Shown here one piece after another: positions 26,536-34,799 of a stretch of DNA of 64,000 bases. The notes beneath the pieces are model-generated. The model did no database searches. It saw only the letters and a list, made by a program, of their open reading frames with translations, and was not told where the DNA came from. The first letter of the stretch is position 1, and each line of letters starts with the position of its first letter. Position numbers and translations under genes: made by a program. This stretch comes from Lachnospiraceae bacterium (GTDB lineage Bacteria > Bacillota > Clostridia > Lachnospirales > Lachnospiraceae). Location: assembly GCA_022768465.1 (NCBI GenBank), contig JALELZ010000021.1, forward strand, positions 49,065 through 113,064, written 5' to 3'.

Positions 26536-27276
26536 ATGAATGAAATTGAAACCTTAAAAAAATGGATAGATGAAAGTGATAATATAGTATTTTTCGGTGG
26601 TGCAGGCGTATCGACCGAGAGCGGTATTCCTGATTTCAGAAGCGTTGACGGACTTTACAATCAGAAATATGATTATCCGCCGGAAACCATTCTGAGCCAC
26701 ACCTTCTTTATGCATAATCCTGAAGCATTTTACAAATTCTATCGTGACAAGCTTATAGTTCACAATGTTAAGCCGAATAAGGCACATATCGCACTTGCTG
26801 AGCTTGAACGCATGGGAAAGCTGAAGGCTGTAGTGACCCAAAACATTGACGGACTGCATCAGGCTGCCGGAAGCAAAAATGTCTTTGAGCTTCACGGATC
26901 AACGCTCAGAAATCATTGCATGAACTGCGGCAAATTCTACGGCGTTGAAGCTATAGAAAACTCTGATGGTATCCCTCGCTGTGAATGCGGCGGCATCATA
27001 AAGCCTGATGTTGTTTTATATGAGGAAGCGCTTGATGATTTTGTCATGTCCGAATCCCTTAAATATATATCAGAATGCGACATGCTCATTATCGGAGGCA
27101 CCTCGCTCAATGTCTATCCGGCTGCCGGACTCATCAACTATTATAAGGGACATAAGCTCGTTCTTTTAAACCGTGGAGAAACGCCTTACGACAACAGAGC
27201 AGATCTAATAATCCGTGATAAGATCGGCGAAGTGCTTTCATCAGTTGTTGATGCCGACTATTCAAGTATAGCTTAA
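26536..27276 (+). CDS. cobB: SIR2 family NAD-dependent protein deacylase
   Basis: A 246-residue sirtuin that removes acyl groups from lysines using NAD. Motifs: GAGVSTESGIPDFR for NAD, TQNIDGLHQAAG with the catalytic region, FELHGST with the catalytic His, a four-Cys zinc site (CMNCGKF and CECGG), and IIGGTSLNVYPAAGL. The ATG at 26536 follows AGGGGGAA; an ATG 24 bp upstream lacks a site. It starts 79 bp after the sirohaem gene on the same strand and ends at a good terminator. Confidence 0.95.
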   Translation: MNEIETLKKWIDESDNIVFFGGAGVSTESGIPDFRSVDGLYNQKYDYPPETILSHTFFMHNPEAFYKFYRDKLIVHNVKPNKAHIALAELERMGKLKAVVTQNIDGLHQAAGSKNVFELHGSTLRNHCMNCGKFYGVEAIENSDGIPRCECGGIIKPDVVLYEEALDDFVMSESLKYISECDMLIIGGTSLNVYPAAGLINYYKGHKLVLLNRGETPYDNRADLIIRDKIGEVLSSVVDADYSSIA

Positions 27277-27302
27277 TACCTCGGTTTATCATTTTATACA
27301 TA

Positions 27303-27345
27303 TACGGCATGCTTTTATCAGCATGCCGTACGAATTTTGGTTTTG
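27303..27345 (+). terminator. hairpin terminator after the sirtuin gene
   Basis: A perfect 10-bp stem TACGGCATGC/GCATGCCGTA (27303-27330) with an 8-nt loop, followed by a T-rich stretch. Confidence 0.8.
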
Positions 27346-27423
27346 TTTAGTTTTTCTGCCAAAATTTGGTTAAATTTTGGTTAAATTTTTCCTGCCACAA
27401 AATTTTTTATATTGAAAAACATC

Positions 27424-27453
27424 TTGACATAGGTCATACTTATCAAGTATACT
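27424..27453 (+). promoter_or_regulatory. tRNA operon promoter
   Basis: -35 TTGACA (27424-27429), 18-nt spacer, -10 TATACT (27448-27453), 24 bp before tRNA-Asn. Confidence 0.85.
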
Positions 27454-27476
27454 TTTTACGCTGTCGATTGACACAC

Positions 27477-27550
27477 GCCTCAATAGCTCAGTTGGTTAGA
27501 GCATCTGACTGTTAATCAGGGGGTCCCAGGTTCAAGTCCTGGTTGGGGCG
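27477..27550 (+). tRNA. tRNA-Asn (GTT)
   Basis: A 74-nt cloverleaf: acceptor stem GCCTCAA/TTGGGGC, D-loop AGCTCAGTTGGTTAGAGC, anticodon loop with GTT, and T-arm CCAGGTTCAAGTCCTGG. CCA is not encoded. Only 6 nt separate it from tRNA-Glu, so both come from one transcript. Confidence 0.97.
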
Positions 27551-27556
27551 TTTTTT

Positions 27557-27628
27557 GGCGCCATGGTCAAGCGGTCAAGACACCACCCTTTCACGGTGGT
27601 AACACGAGTTCGATTCTCGTTGGCGTCA
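27557..27628 (+). tRNA. tRNA-Glu (TTC)
   Basis: A 72-nt cloverleaf: acceptor GGCGCCA/TGGCGTC, anticodon stem ACCACC/GGTGGT around CTTTCAC with anticodon TTC, and T-arm ACGAGTTCGATTCTCGT. CCA is not encoded. Its 3' end is partly duplicated downstream. Confidence 0.97.
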
Positions 27629-27822
27629 CTAAAGACATTCACTTCATGTGGATGTCTTTTTTCTTTGCCTCGAATCGAACTCGTGGTTTCCTTCGGTCCA
27701 GATAGAACCCTTTCAGGTTCTATCTGAAGGACACCTGCGGTGTCCCAGGATTCTCGTTGGCGTCACTTAAGGCATTCACATTGTGTGGATGTCTTTTTTT
27801 TCTTTCGAATCGAACTCGTTAT
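27612..27822 (+). repeat. tandem partial duplication of the tRNA-Glu tail plus terminator
   Basis: The last 17 nt of tRNA-Glu with the two following bases (27612-27630) recur identically at 27749-27767. Each copy is followed by a hairpin built on GTGGATGTCTTTTTT and then by TCGAATCGAACTCGT, which resembles the inverted T-arm. The unit is about 75 bp, the copies lie 137 bp apart, and they have diverged, so the event is old. Between them lie two perfect hairpins: an 11-bp stem (27699-27709 with 27716-27726) and a 7-bp stem GGACACC/GGTGTCC (27729-27745). The second copy cannot fold as a tRNA. This spacer upstream of the AAA ATPase holds no gene. Confidence 0.82.
27631..27664 (+). terminator. tRNA operon terminator
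   Basis: Stem AAAGACATTCAC/GTGGATGTCTTT with one wobble (27631-27659) followed by a T-run. Confidence 0.85.
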
Positions 27823-27850
27823 TTATTTTCTAAAGCAATGGCCGATTTAT

Positions 27851-27972
27851 AATAGAAAAGTGTAAATAGTTGCAAAAATCCATTCTAAAACCCATTAAGT
27901 CCTCTTGATTTTTCAGGCCATTAATAGTTAATATAAGAATAGAAAAATGTAAAAAGTTGCAAAAATCTATTC
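27851..27972 (+). repeat. two 35-bp direct repeats upstream of the AAA/DUF4143 gene
   Basis: Copies at 27851-27885 and 27938-27972 differ at three positions; the core is TGTAAA-x-AGTTGCAAAAATC. A TATAAT overlaps the first copy (27848-27853). Together with the 87-bp period this suggests duplicated promoter/operator modules for the next gene. Confidence 0.75.
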
Positions 27973-27988
27973 CAAGGGGGAAAATTCC

Positions 27989-29284
27989 ATGGAAATTCGC
28001 AGAGATTTATATCTGGATAAACTGATAAAAAGAAAAAATAATGGCCTGATTAAGGTAATTACCGGCATTCGTAGATGCGGTAAATCTTATTTATTGAATA
28101 AGATTTTTTACCATTACTTATTAGAAAATGGTGTAGAAGATGACCACATTATCAGGTTTGCCTTTGATTCTGCTGACGACCTATATCTTATTGGTGAGAG
28201 CCTGATTCAGATTGAAAAGGAAAAGCGTGGCGTTGATCCGGAAAAGTTCATGTCATATATACGTTCGAAGGTTCAGGGCGATGGAATGTATTATCTGCTT
28301 TTGGATGAAATTCAAATGCTTGACTGCTTTGAATCTGTATTAAACGGGTATCTTCGCAAAGAAAATATGGATGTATTCGTAACCGGAAGTAATGCAAAAC
28401 TTTTGTCGAAAGATATTGCTACCGAATTTGCCGGGCGTGGTGATGAGATACATATGTATCCTCTTAGCTTCGCTGAGTTTATGACAGTCTATAACGGCGA
28501 TAAATATACCGGACTTTCTGAGTATATGCTGTACGGCGGCATTCCGCTGATCGTTCTTCGCGATGGTGCAAATGATAAGTCAGTTGCTTTGCAAAATCTA
28601 TTTAATGAAATTTACATTAGGGATATAACCAAGCGAAACCGTGTGAAAAATATTGGTGAGCTTGAAGATCTGCTGAACATCCTCTCATCAGCTATAGGTT
28701 CACTGACGAATCCGGAGAAGCTGAGAAATACTTTCAAAACTGTGAAGAAATCCAAAATTACTTCCGCAACAATCAGGAAATATCTGGATTATTTTGAGGA
28801 TTCTTTCTTAATTGAATCTGCACAGCGTTATGACATCAAGGGGAAGGCATATATTGAAACTCCAAAGAAATATTACTTCTCCGATTTAGGCCTTCGTAAT
28901 GCCAGAATCAACTTCCGCCAGTTTGAGCAGACACATTCCATGGAAAATGTTATCTACAATGAACTTCGTATGCGTGGTTACAGTGTGGACGTAGGTGTTG
29001 TTCCTATTACAGAAAAAGACAGCGTCGGTAAGGTTTCCCGTAAGAATCTGGAGGTTGATTTTGTCTGCAACCTGGGTTCTGCAAGATATTATATTCAATC
29101 CGCATATTCCCTGCCTGATGAAGCAAAGCGCATTCAGGAAACCAGACCATTCAGAAAGATTGATGATTCTTTCAAGAAAATTGTTATCACAAAAGATATT
29201 GTTCAACCATATTATGATGAATATGGTATCCTGACTGTAAATATCTATGATTTCTTGCTTGATCAGAAGTGTCTTGAAAAATAA
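27989..29284 (+). CDS. AAA ATPase with C-terminal DUF4143 domain
   Basis: A 431-residue protein: an AAA_14-type ATPase (Walker A GIRRCGKSYLL near 26-36, Walker B YYLLLDEIQML, then the sensor-like FVTGSNAKLLS), a winged-helix-like middle, and a C-terminal DUF4143 domain, which belongs to the PD-(D/E)XK nuclease-like fold. The fold's EVDF is present, but the following strand reads YYIQSAYS, so the catalytic Lys of the usual ExK is not evident. It has a strong AAGGGGG site. Function in this large family is unknown. It sits in the tRNA-linked accessory patch, followed by a broken RhuM gene. A second, divergent relative is at 62479-63819. Confidence 0.88.
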   Translation: MEIRRDLYLDKLIKRKNNGLIKVITGIRRCGKSYLLNKIFYHYLLENGVEDDHIIRFAFDSADDLYLIGESLIQIEKEKRGVDPEKFMSYIRSKVQGDGMYYLLLDEIQMLDCFESVLNGYLRKENMDVFVTGSNAKLLSKDIATEFAGRGDEIHMYPLSFAEFMTVYNGDKYTGLSEYMLYGGIPLIVLRDGANDKSVALQNLFNEIYIRDITKRNRVKNIGELEDLLNILSSAIGSLTNPEKLRNTFKTVKKSKITSATIRKYLDYFEDSFLIESAQRYDIKGKAYIETPKKYYFSDLGLRNARINFRQFEQTHSMENVIYNELRMRGYSVDVGVVPITEKDSVGKVSRKNLEVDFVCNLGSARYYIQSAYSLPDEAKRIQETRPFRKIDDSFKKIVITKDIVQPYYDEYGILTVNIYDFLLDQKCLEK

Positions 29285-29327
29285 ATAGGATATTCAGTCT
29301 AATATTTGTCTGTCCTGAGCGATATGA

Positions 29328-29687
29328 ATGGCTGAAAACAAGAATACAAAATTGCAGATTCGAAACAGCACGGTGGATTTTCTTGTATTTACAAAGGATG
29401 CCCACGAGGATGGTATAGAAGTTCGTGTTCAAGATCACGATGTATGGCTGGCACAAAAAGCTATTGGACAGCTTTTCGACGTAGACAGAAGCGTTGTCAC
29501 AAAACATTTGAAAAACATCTATGAAAGCGATGAATTGTCCGAGAACTCAACTTGTGCAAATTTTGCACAAGTTGCGGATAATGGAAAACATTTGCAGAAA
29601 GTGAATTTGACCGTCTTGTTGCCAGCACAGAAGGAAAAAATGACTAAAGACAGAAAATCCCGTTATCAGCCATATCATAGCCGATAA
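29328..29687 (+). pseudogene. RhuM family protein, internally deleted and frameshifted
   Basis: The first 85 or so residues match the RhuM virulence-island family (LAQKAIGQLFDVDRSVVTKH, then IYESDELSENSTCANFAQVA). After VADNGK the frame runs into unrelated sequence and stops at residue 119. The C-terminal end typical of the family, reading FAESEFDRLVASTEGKND and a stop, is present in another frame at 29591-29647. So the middle of the gene (about 200 residues of a roughly 330-residue protein) has been deleted and the ends fused out of frame. It starts 43 bp after the AAA/DUF4143 gene. Confidence 0.78.
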
Positions 29688-29700
29688 CAGGATTTCGTTT
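29655..29700 (+). terminator. hairpin terminator after the RhuM remnant
   Basis: Interrupted stem AAATCC-x-GTTATC with GATAAC-x-GGATTT (29655-29695), followed by CGTTT. It probably terminated the original RhuM transcript. Confidence 0.6.
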
Positions 29701-29844
29701 AAGTATATACAAATTCTGTTAAACTAGTTTCTTCATCACAGTTGCAGATACTGTTCATACAGCGTATCCATTCCTTCAGCACCGCCTAAGCGATGCTGAT
29801 TTTCACTCTTAGTGATTAGTTTTTAAGGTTCCTGCTGCCTGAAA

Positions 29845-30240
29845 TCATTTCATAGGCAAAGATAAGTGACATTCCGGTTCCCCGCCTACTATTTTATTAC
29901 ACTCGTACACCAAGGAATACCCTGTACCTTCTTTAAAGCTGACTGCACATATTCCGGCTTTGAGTTTAATTTTTGTGCCATTTAAAAGTGTAAGAGCGTT
30001 CCAATCATAAGTTGGATCAGAATGCCATTCTGTATTAACACTAGGATTTTTCTTACCTGTGGTAATATAATCCATCTGTAATTCCGCGTAATATGCTCTG
30101 ACATTCGCCCAGTCTACTGCAACCTTTGCCTTATGCAGCTTACTGCTGAAAATAGGTATCGATACAGCAACCATTACTCCGATAATGGCGACAACAATCA
30201 ATAATTCTGCAATTGTAAATCCTTTTTGCTTATTTTTCAT
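29845..30240 (-). CDS. type IV prepilin-like protein, orphan
   Basis: A 131-residue protein with a textbook class III signal: short positive leader MKNKQKG, then the N-methylation motif FTIAELLIVVAIIGV with the conserved Glu at mature position 5, and a hydrophobic helix. The remainder is a small globular domain with three cysteines (IKLKAGICAVSF, YECNKIVGG and EPECHLSL). No prepilin peptidase, pilus ATPase or assembly platform lies in the window, so assembly genes must be elsewhere or it is a minor or competence-type pseudopilin. It is flanked by accessory DNA on one side and an amidohydrolase gene on the other. Confidence 0.88.
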   Translation of the reverse strand: MKNKQKGFTIAELLIVVAIIGVMVAVSIPIFSSKLHKAKVAVDWANVRAYYAELQMDYITTGKKNPSVNTEWHSDPTYDWNALTLLNGTKIKLKAGICAVSFKEGTGYSLVYECNKIVGGEPECHLSLPMK

Positions 30241-30343
30241 GCGAGAATTATATCAAATATGTCCATAAAGCACAAAACGTAAAATTGCTCAAAATTTAGA
30301 ATTGATACAATTTGATTTTTGTTACTCACGCATAAGATAACAT

Positions 30344-32161
30344 TTACCCTATCTCTTTTCCGCTGATAACATTTCCCTCGAACACTACGCTCTCAGGCAT
30401 AACATCCATAAATTCAAACGGATCTACCTCGAAGAGATTTTCGGTGTAAATGTTGAAGTTAGCGCGCTTTCCTGTCTCGATAGAACCGGTTCTGTCATCT
30501 ATGCGAAGCTGCTTTGCAGCATTGATCGTATAGCCCTTAAGAAGATTCTCAAGAGAAAGCTTTCCTTCCTCCGGTTTTCTTACGCCGCCGTTTGACTCAA
30601 GCGGTGTGTCTATATCGATTCTTGTCATCGCCGTCTGCATTCCGAAATACGGATTTGCTCTGTACTCTTCATCCCAGGAATAAACATCACTGCCGAATGT
30701 TACGATTCCGCCGGCATCGATAGTAGGATTGAACTGATACATATCGTCAAAGCGCTCGTCTCCGAGATAAGTTCTTGCTGCTTCTCCGAAATATCCGCCC
30801 GTCCAATGAGGAGTCCAGTTTATGATAATGCCAAGCTCTGCAGGTCTTTTTCGATCAGCCGGATTGATATATTCACAGTGACACATCTCCACCTGAATGT
30901 CTAAAGGTCCGTCTTCCTTCTGCAGCTCTTCAACAGCATCACAGATCATACGGAAAGCAAGGTCTCCTACGAGATGGAAATGAACGTCAACGCCCTTTTC
31001 ATTAGCCTTCTTTATAGTGTCCTTTGTCTCTTCGGCATTCATGAAGAGCTCTCCGTGATAGTCAGGCTTCTGTAATGTTCCGTCTACAAGTGCACTTGTT
31101 CCGAGCTCATTGGTTCCGTCATAGAATATCTTCAGAGTGTCCATAGTGACATAATCAGAACCGTATTTGTCATTGAGCTCCTTGATATAATCAAGAGTCT
31201 CATCTAACTCGCTGTAGTCGCTGAGCATGACTGACATGTCATAGTACATATTGAGAGTGCCTTCCTCATCCATCTTGTGAATGGACTCTATCTGCATTTC
31301 CTGCTCCAGATAGCCATCAAATACTCCCGTTACGCCCCAGCTCTTAAGATCGTTTGTAAGAAGACTCATGACCTCAACAGTACAATCAATAGGCGGTCTC
31401 CAGCCAAGTCTCTCATAGAAATCATCCATGTGCTCAGTAAAGCCAAGCTCTGTTATCCAGCCCTGGAAATCTCCGTCAGGAGTCCTGACAAAGCATTCAA
31501 GTCTCGGATCGTCCGGATCCATGTCATATGCTCCGTAGGTCTCAAGCCATTTTGTGTTGACCCATGCCGCATGATCGCTGAAATCGGATATCATGATCGG
31601 ACGGTCAGGTTCTATAGCGTCAAGGATTTCTTTCTTTGGTCCCTCTGTTCCGAAAAGATCGCTCGGATAACACTTGAAATAGATATACGGCTCATCCTCC
31701 TTGCTGTGCTCTGCACAATATTCAGCAATAACTCTTTCGTAATCCTCTATGGAGTCCTCCCATATCTCAGCACACCAGGCTGTCATTGATACCGTTGCCG
31801 GATGTGTATGTGCATCGATAAGTGAAGGTGTGACCATCTTTCCTTCAAGATCAATGATCTTGGTGTTTTCTCCTGTCAATGCCTTGAGCTCGTCTGTATC
31901 AGCCTTGCCTACATAGATGAATTCATTGTCCTTTACCGCAAAGGCTTCAGCCCAGGGCTGTGCCTCATCCTCGGTATAAACAAGTCCGTTTGTAAAGATA
32001 ACATCAGCTGTGTCATCCTTTACTGTATCGGTATTATCCGTCTGTTTGCTTGTCTCCTCAATCTTACCGCCATCGCTTCCCGTGCTGCCGCAGGCGGCAA
32101 GTGATATAGCCATCGCTGCAGTACATATACATGCTGACATCTGCCTCATCTTCCTTCTCAT
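30344..32161 (-). CDS. amidohydrolase family lipoprotein (YtcJ-like)
   Basis: A 605-residue exported metal-dependent hydrolase. Signal peptide with lipobox LAAC, a short Ser/Gly linker, then the amidohydrolase barrel: TNGLVYTEDEAQPWAEAFAV, VTPSLIDAHTHPA with the first metal His pair, a VHFHLVGDLA strand, IIINWTPHW, VTFGSDVYSW with the Asp ligand, and a C-terminal TINAAKQLRIDDRTGSIETG. This matches YtcJ-type members of unknown substrate. I chose the ATG at 32161 (AAGGAG, 6 nt); one 6 bp upstream is directly against the site. Its leader contains a perfect hairpin. Confidence 0.92.
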   Translation of the reverse strand: MRRKMRQMSACICTAAMAISLAACGSTGSDGGKIEETSKQTDNTDTVKDDTADVIFTNGLVYTEDEAQPWAEAFAVKDNEFIYVGKADTDELKALTGENTKIIDLEGKMVTPSLIDAHTHPATVSMTAWCAEIWEDSIEDYERVIAEYCAEHSKEDEPYIYFKCYPSDLFGTEGPKKEILDAIEPDRPIMISDFSDHAAWVNTKWLETYGAYDMDPDDPRLECFVRTPDGDFQGWITELGFTEHMDDFYERLGWRPPIDCTVEVMSLLTNDLKSWGVTGVFDGYLEQEMQIESIHKMDEEGTLNMYYDMSVMLSDYSELDETLDYIKELNDKYGSDYVTMDTLKIFYDGTNELGTSALVDGTLQKPDYHGELFMNAEETKDTIKKANEKGVDVHFHLVGDLAFRMICDAVEELQKEDGPLDIQVEMCHCEYINPADRKRPAELGIIINWTPHWTGGYFGEAARTYLGDERFDDMYQFNPTIDAGGIVTFGSDVYSWDEEYRANPYFGMQTAMTRIDIDTPLESNGGVRKPEEGKLSLENLLKGYTINAAKQLRIDDRTGSIETGKRANFNIYTENLFEVDPFEFMDVMPESVVFEGNVISGKEIG

Positions 32162-32190
32162 AAGCATCTCCTTTTATTATATTATTTATC

Positions 32191-32216
32191 ATTACAAAGG
32201 GCGCCTTCTTTGTAAT
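32191..32216 (-). promoter_or_regulatory. leader hairpin of the amidohydrolase gene
   Basis: A perfect 9-bp stem ATTACAAAG/CTTTGTAAT with an 8-nt loop that itself contains the palindrome GGCGCC, 30 bp upstream of the start. It could be an operator or a leader hairpin able to form kissing-loop dimers. Confidence 0.45.
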
Positions 32217-32740
32217 AAAATTTCTGAAATTAATATTTTTCGTCACGTTTCGAAATATTAACCTAAATAATAGCAAAATAAAAAACAGACAACAAAACAA
32301 CATCTGTGCGATGTGTTTCTCTGTCTGTTTGCCTGTTGGTTATAGCCCCGTTGGCGCTGCATTTTAGCAGTCTCTCCAAAGCTTGGTCGGACAGCCTTCC
32401 TTTTACGTGTGGTTTTACTCCGCGGCTCCACAAATCCTGCGGCATTATCACGTCCGTCTTAGTTTCGTCTCAAGCTGTCGTCATCCCCTATATTCGATTT
32501 TATAACGATAATCAATTGCTGATAGCATTTTCAGATTAACCGCATAAATACATAATGTCAATGCTGTTTTATACTTTTCGTAAGTAATTCAAGAACTTTC
32601 CAATATATTTTTATACATTTCAACCAATCATTTTTTGGTTTTACTAACAATTCATTCTTACAAATCACACGCTCTATGCTAATCAACTAAATTATTATTA
32701 TTTATTTTTACACATGTTTTATTTTTCTGAGATTTTGACT
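32217..32740. other. long intergenic region without a convincing gene
   Basis: About 520 bp of AT-rich DNA, with a more GC-rich island near 32300-32480. Short open frames on both strands (about 60-80 codons) have no ribosome-binding sites and no recognisable motifs. The GC-rich island may be a remnant of a former gene, but I cannot name it. Confidence 0.4.
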
Positions 32741-32814
32741 TATAATAGCTACACAGTTTGTTGAAAGTTCAAAAAGTGAAATATCTTTTCGGAAATATTT
32801 TAGGAGCATTATAT

Positions 32815-33762
32815 ATGGCTTTAGATAATTTAAAAAATAATACTGCCGTCTCAGAAACAGATACTATTTCTGTCACCGCAGACGAACCTCAGCATGAAAA
32901 CATTCGCTGCGGTCTCGTTATGGAGGGCGGCGCAATGCGAGGACTCTTTACCTGCGGTGTAATCGATGCATTTATGGAAAACCGCATTGACTTTGACGGT
33001 GCTGTCGGAACAAGTGCCGGTGCAACCTTTGGCTGCAATATCAAATCAAAGCAGATAGGCCGAGCGCTTCGCTACAATAAGCGCTTTTGCTCAGATAAGC
33101 GTTATGCCAGCATTAGTTCACTTATAAAAACCGGTGATCTGTTCAGCTCAGAGTTCTGCTATCACGACATACCTTTCATCTACGATCTCTGGGATGAAAA
33201 AGCTTTCGTAAATAACCCAATGGAGTTTTACACAGTAAGCACAGATGTGGAAAGCGGAAAACCTGTCTACTATAAATGTTATAAGGGTGATGAGAACGAT
33301 ATCAAATGGATACACGCCTCAGCCTCGATGCCGCTGCTTTCAAACATCATAGAAATAAACGGCAGAAAGCTTTTGGACGGTGGTATAGGTGATTCCATTG
33401 CCATAAAGTTTATGCAAAAGCAGGGATATGCCAGGAATGTGGTAATACTCACTCAGCCTAAGGGCTTTGTAAAAAAGCCGAATCCAATGATGCCTGCAAT
33501 AAAAGCTAAATATCATAAATATCCGAAATTTATAAAGGCTGCGGAAAACCGTCATATCCGTTATAATGCCACACTTAAATATATAGAGGATCAGGAGGCT
33601 CTTGGCAATGTTTATGCCATCCGTCCGCCTAAAACTTTGGATATCGGCAAGATGGAGCGCAATCCCGATGAGCTTCAGAGAGTCTATGATATAGGCCATG
33701 AAACTGCTCTTTCCTGCATAGATGACATAAGAAAAAAGGGGTTCTGCAAAGCAGGATTATAA
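32815..33762 (+). CDS. patatin-like phospholipase family protein
   Basis: A 315-residue patatin-fold acyl hydrolase. The oxyanion-hole glycine motif EGGAMRGLFTCGVIDA, the nucleophile elbow GTSAGA (G-x-S-x-G), and the catalytic Asp in DGGIGDSIA are all present. The ATG at 32815 has TAGGAG 9 nt upstream; an upstream TTG at 32758 would add 19 residues without support. A TATAAT at 32741-32746 is the likely -10. It ends at a strong shared terminator with the convergent trxB gene. Soluble and cytoplasmic by sequence; substrate unknown. Confidence 0.92.
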   Translation: MALDNLKNNTAVSETDTISVTADEPQHENIRCGLVMEGGAMRGLFTCGVIDAFMENRIDFDGAVGTSAGATFGCNIKSKQIGRALRYNKRFCSDKRYASISSLIKTGDLFSSEFCYHDIPFIYDLWDEKAFVNNPMEFYTVSTDVESGKPVYYKCYKGDENDIKWIHASASMPLLSNIIEINGRKLLDGGIGDSIAIKFMQKQGYARNVVILTQPKGFVKKPNPMMPAIKAKYHKYPKFIKAAENRHIRYNATLKYIEDQEALGNVYAIRPPKTLDIGKMERNPDELQRVYDIGHETALSCIDDIRKKGFCKAGL

Positions 33763-33838
33763 GACAAAGGGCATAATAAGGCAAAGAGATTTGAATTAAG
33801 CTTCAGCTTATTGTTTATAGGACAAAAAGTGTTGTTTT

Positions 33839-33880
33839 AAACCGCGAATCAGCTAAGTATATAAGGCTGATCCGCGGTTT
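33839..33880. terminator. bidirectional terminator between patatin and trxB genes
   Basis: A 15-bp stem with one mismatch (33839-33853 with 33866-33880, AAACCGCG/CGCGGTTT at the base) has A and T runs on either side, so it can serve both convergent genes. Confidence 0.85.
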
Positions 33881-33887
33881 TATCTTG

Positions 33888-34799
33888 TTAAATATGATCT
33901 ATATAGTTACAAGCAGCAATTCCTGCAACAGTGCCGTCCGATGTCGCTGTAGTAAGCTGGCGTATTCCCTTTGCGCGGCAGTCTCCTGCCACATATAATC
34001 CCGGCATCTTTACCGAGCAATCTGCCCCTGTTAAGACATAACCGCTTTCATCAAGCTCTGCCATATCCTTGATCAGAGCACAGTCTGCAACTCGTCCCAG
34101 TGCCACAAACAGCGCAGATACCTGCAAAATCTCAGCCTTGCCTGTCTGAGCCTCTGAAAGCTTTAATTCCTCTACGCAATCTTTCCCGCAGATATCCTGA
34201 ACCGTATAAGGTGTCAGGATACTAACATTCGGCATCTTTTTAAGGATCTCAAGGTCTGCCTTCTCAGCACGAAAATCATTTCTCCTATGAATCAAGGTGA
34301 CTGATCTGCATATGTCTGCAAGAAAGACCGCATCGGACACTGCGGTATTTCCGCCTCCGACTACAGCTGCATTCTTGTCACGATAGAATTCACCGTCACA
34401 AAGAGCACAGTAGCTGATGCCCTTTCCTACAAGCTCAGTTTCTCTGTCAGCTCCCAGAAGACGTGGCTTGGCTCCGCCTGCAAAAATCACTGCTAATGCC
34501 TCTATCGTGCCGTCATCCGTAAGAACGGTAAATGTTCCGTCAGCTTCCTTTTTTAAGGACTGCACCGATGTAAATTCTATCTGTGCTCCGGCATCCATGG
34601 CATGTGCGCAGAACGCATCTCCCAGCTCAATTCCGGAAATATCAGAAAAGCCCGGATAGTTTCTGACACGATGTGCCTGTGCGATCTGTCCTCCAAGACA
34701 TTCTCTTTCGCATACGATAACAGATTTCCCGGCGCGGGCGGCATAGATGGCCGCAGTAAGGCCTGCCGGGCCTCCGCCGATTATCAGAATATCGGTCAT
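33888..34799 (-). CDS. trxB: thioredoxin reductase (NADPH)
   Basis: A 303-residue FAD- and NADPH-dependent disulfide reductase. Dinucleotide-binding IIGGGPAGLTAAIYAARAG at the N-terminus, redox cysteines C131/C134 in SYCALCDG, a second Rossmann motif VVGGGNTAVSDA, and the C-terminal VAGDCRAKGIRQLTTATSDG. Its ATG overlaps the nrdD stop (ATGA), so it is translationally coupled to nrdD. This arrangement suggests that it reduces the redoxin domain fused to NrdD. Confidence 0.94.
   Translation of the reverse strand: MTDILIIGGGPAGLTAAIYAARAGKSVIVCERECLGGQIAQAHRVRNYPGFSDISGIELGDAFCAHAMDAGAQIEFTSVQSLKKEADGTFTVLTDDGTIEALAVIFAGGAKPRLLGADRETELVGKGISYCALCDGEFYRDKNAAVVGGGNTAVSDAVFLADICRSVTLIHRRNDFRAEKADLEILKKMPNVSILTPYTVQDICGKDCVEELKLSEAQTGKAEILQVSALFVALGRVADCALIKDMAELDESGYVLTGADCSVKMPGLYVAGDCRAKGIRQLTTATSDGTVAGIAACNYIDHI

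Noticed and set aside
27612..27822. CRISPR array or a third tRNA in the duplicated tRNA tail
   Set aside because: Only two diverged copies, no spacers of even length, no cas genes, and the second copy lacks the acceptor 5' half.
29736..29810. Minus-strand stretch reading ENQHRLGGAEGMDTLYEQYL before a stop
   Set aside because: It looks like the C-terminal tail of some protein and may be another accessory remnant, but it is only about 28 codons and I cannot assign a family.
32263..32539. Short frames in a GC-rich island of the 520-bp spacer
   Set aside because: No start signals and no motif I can name; possibly a gene remnant, but unsupported.
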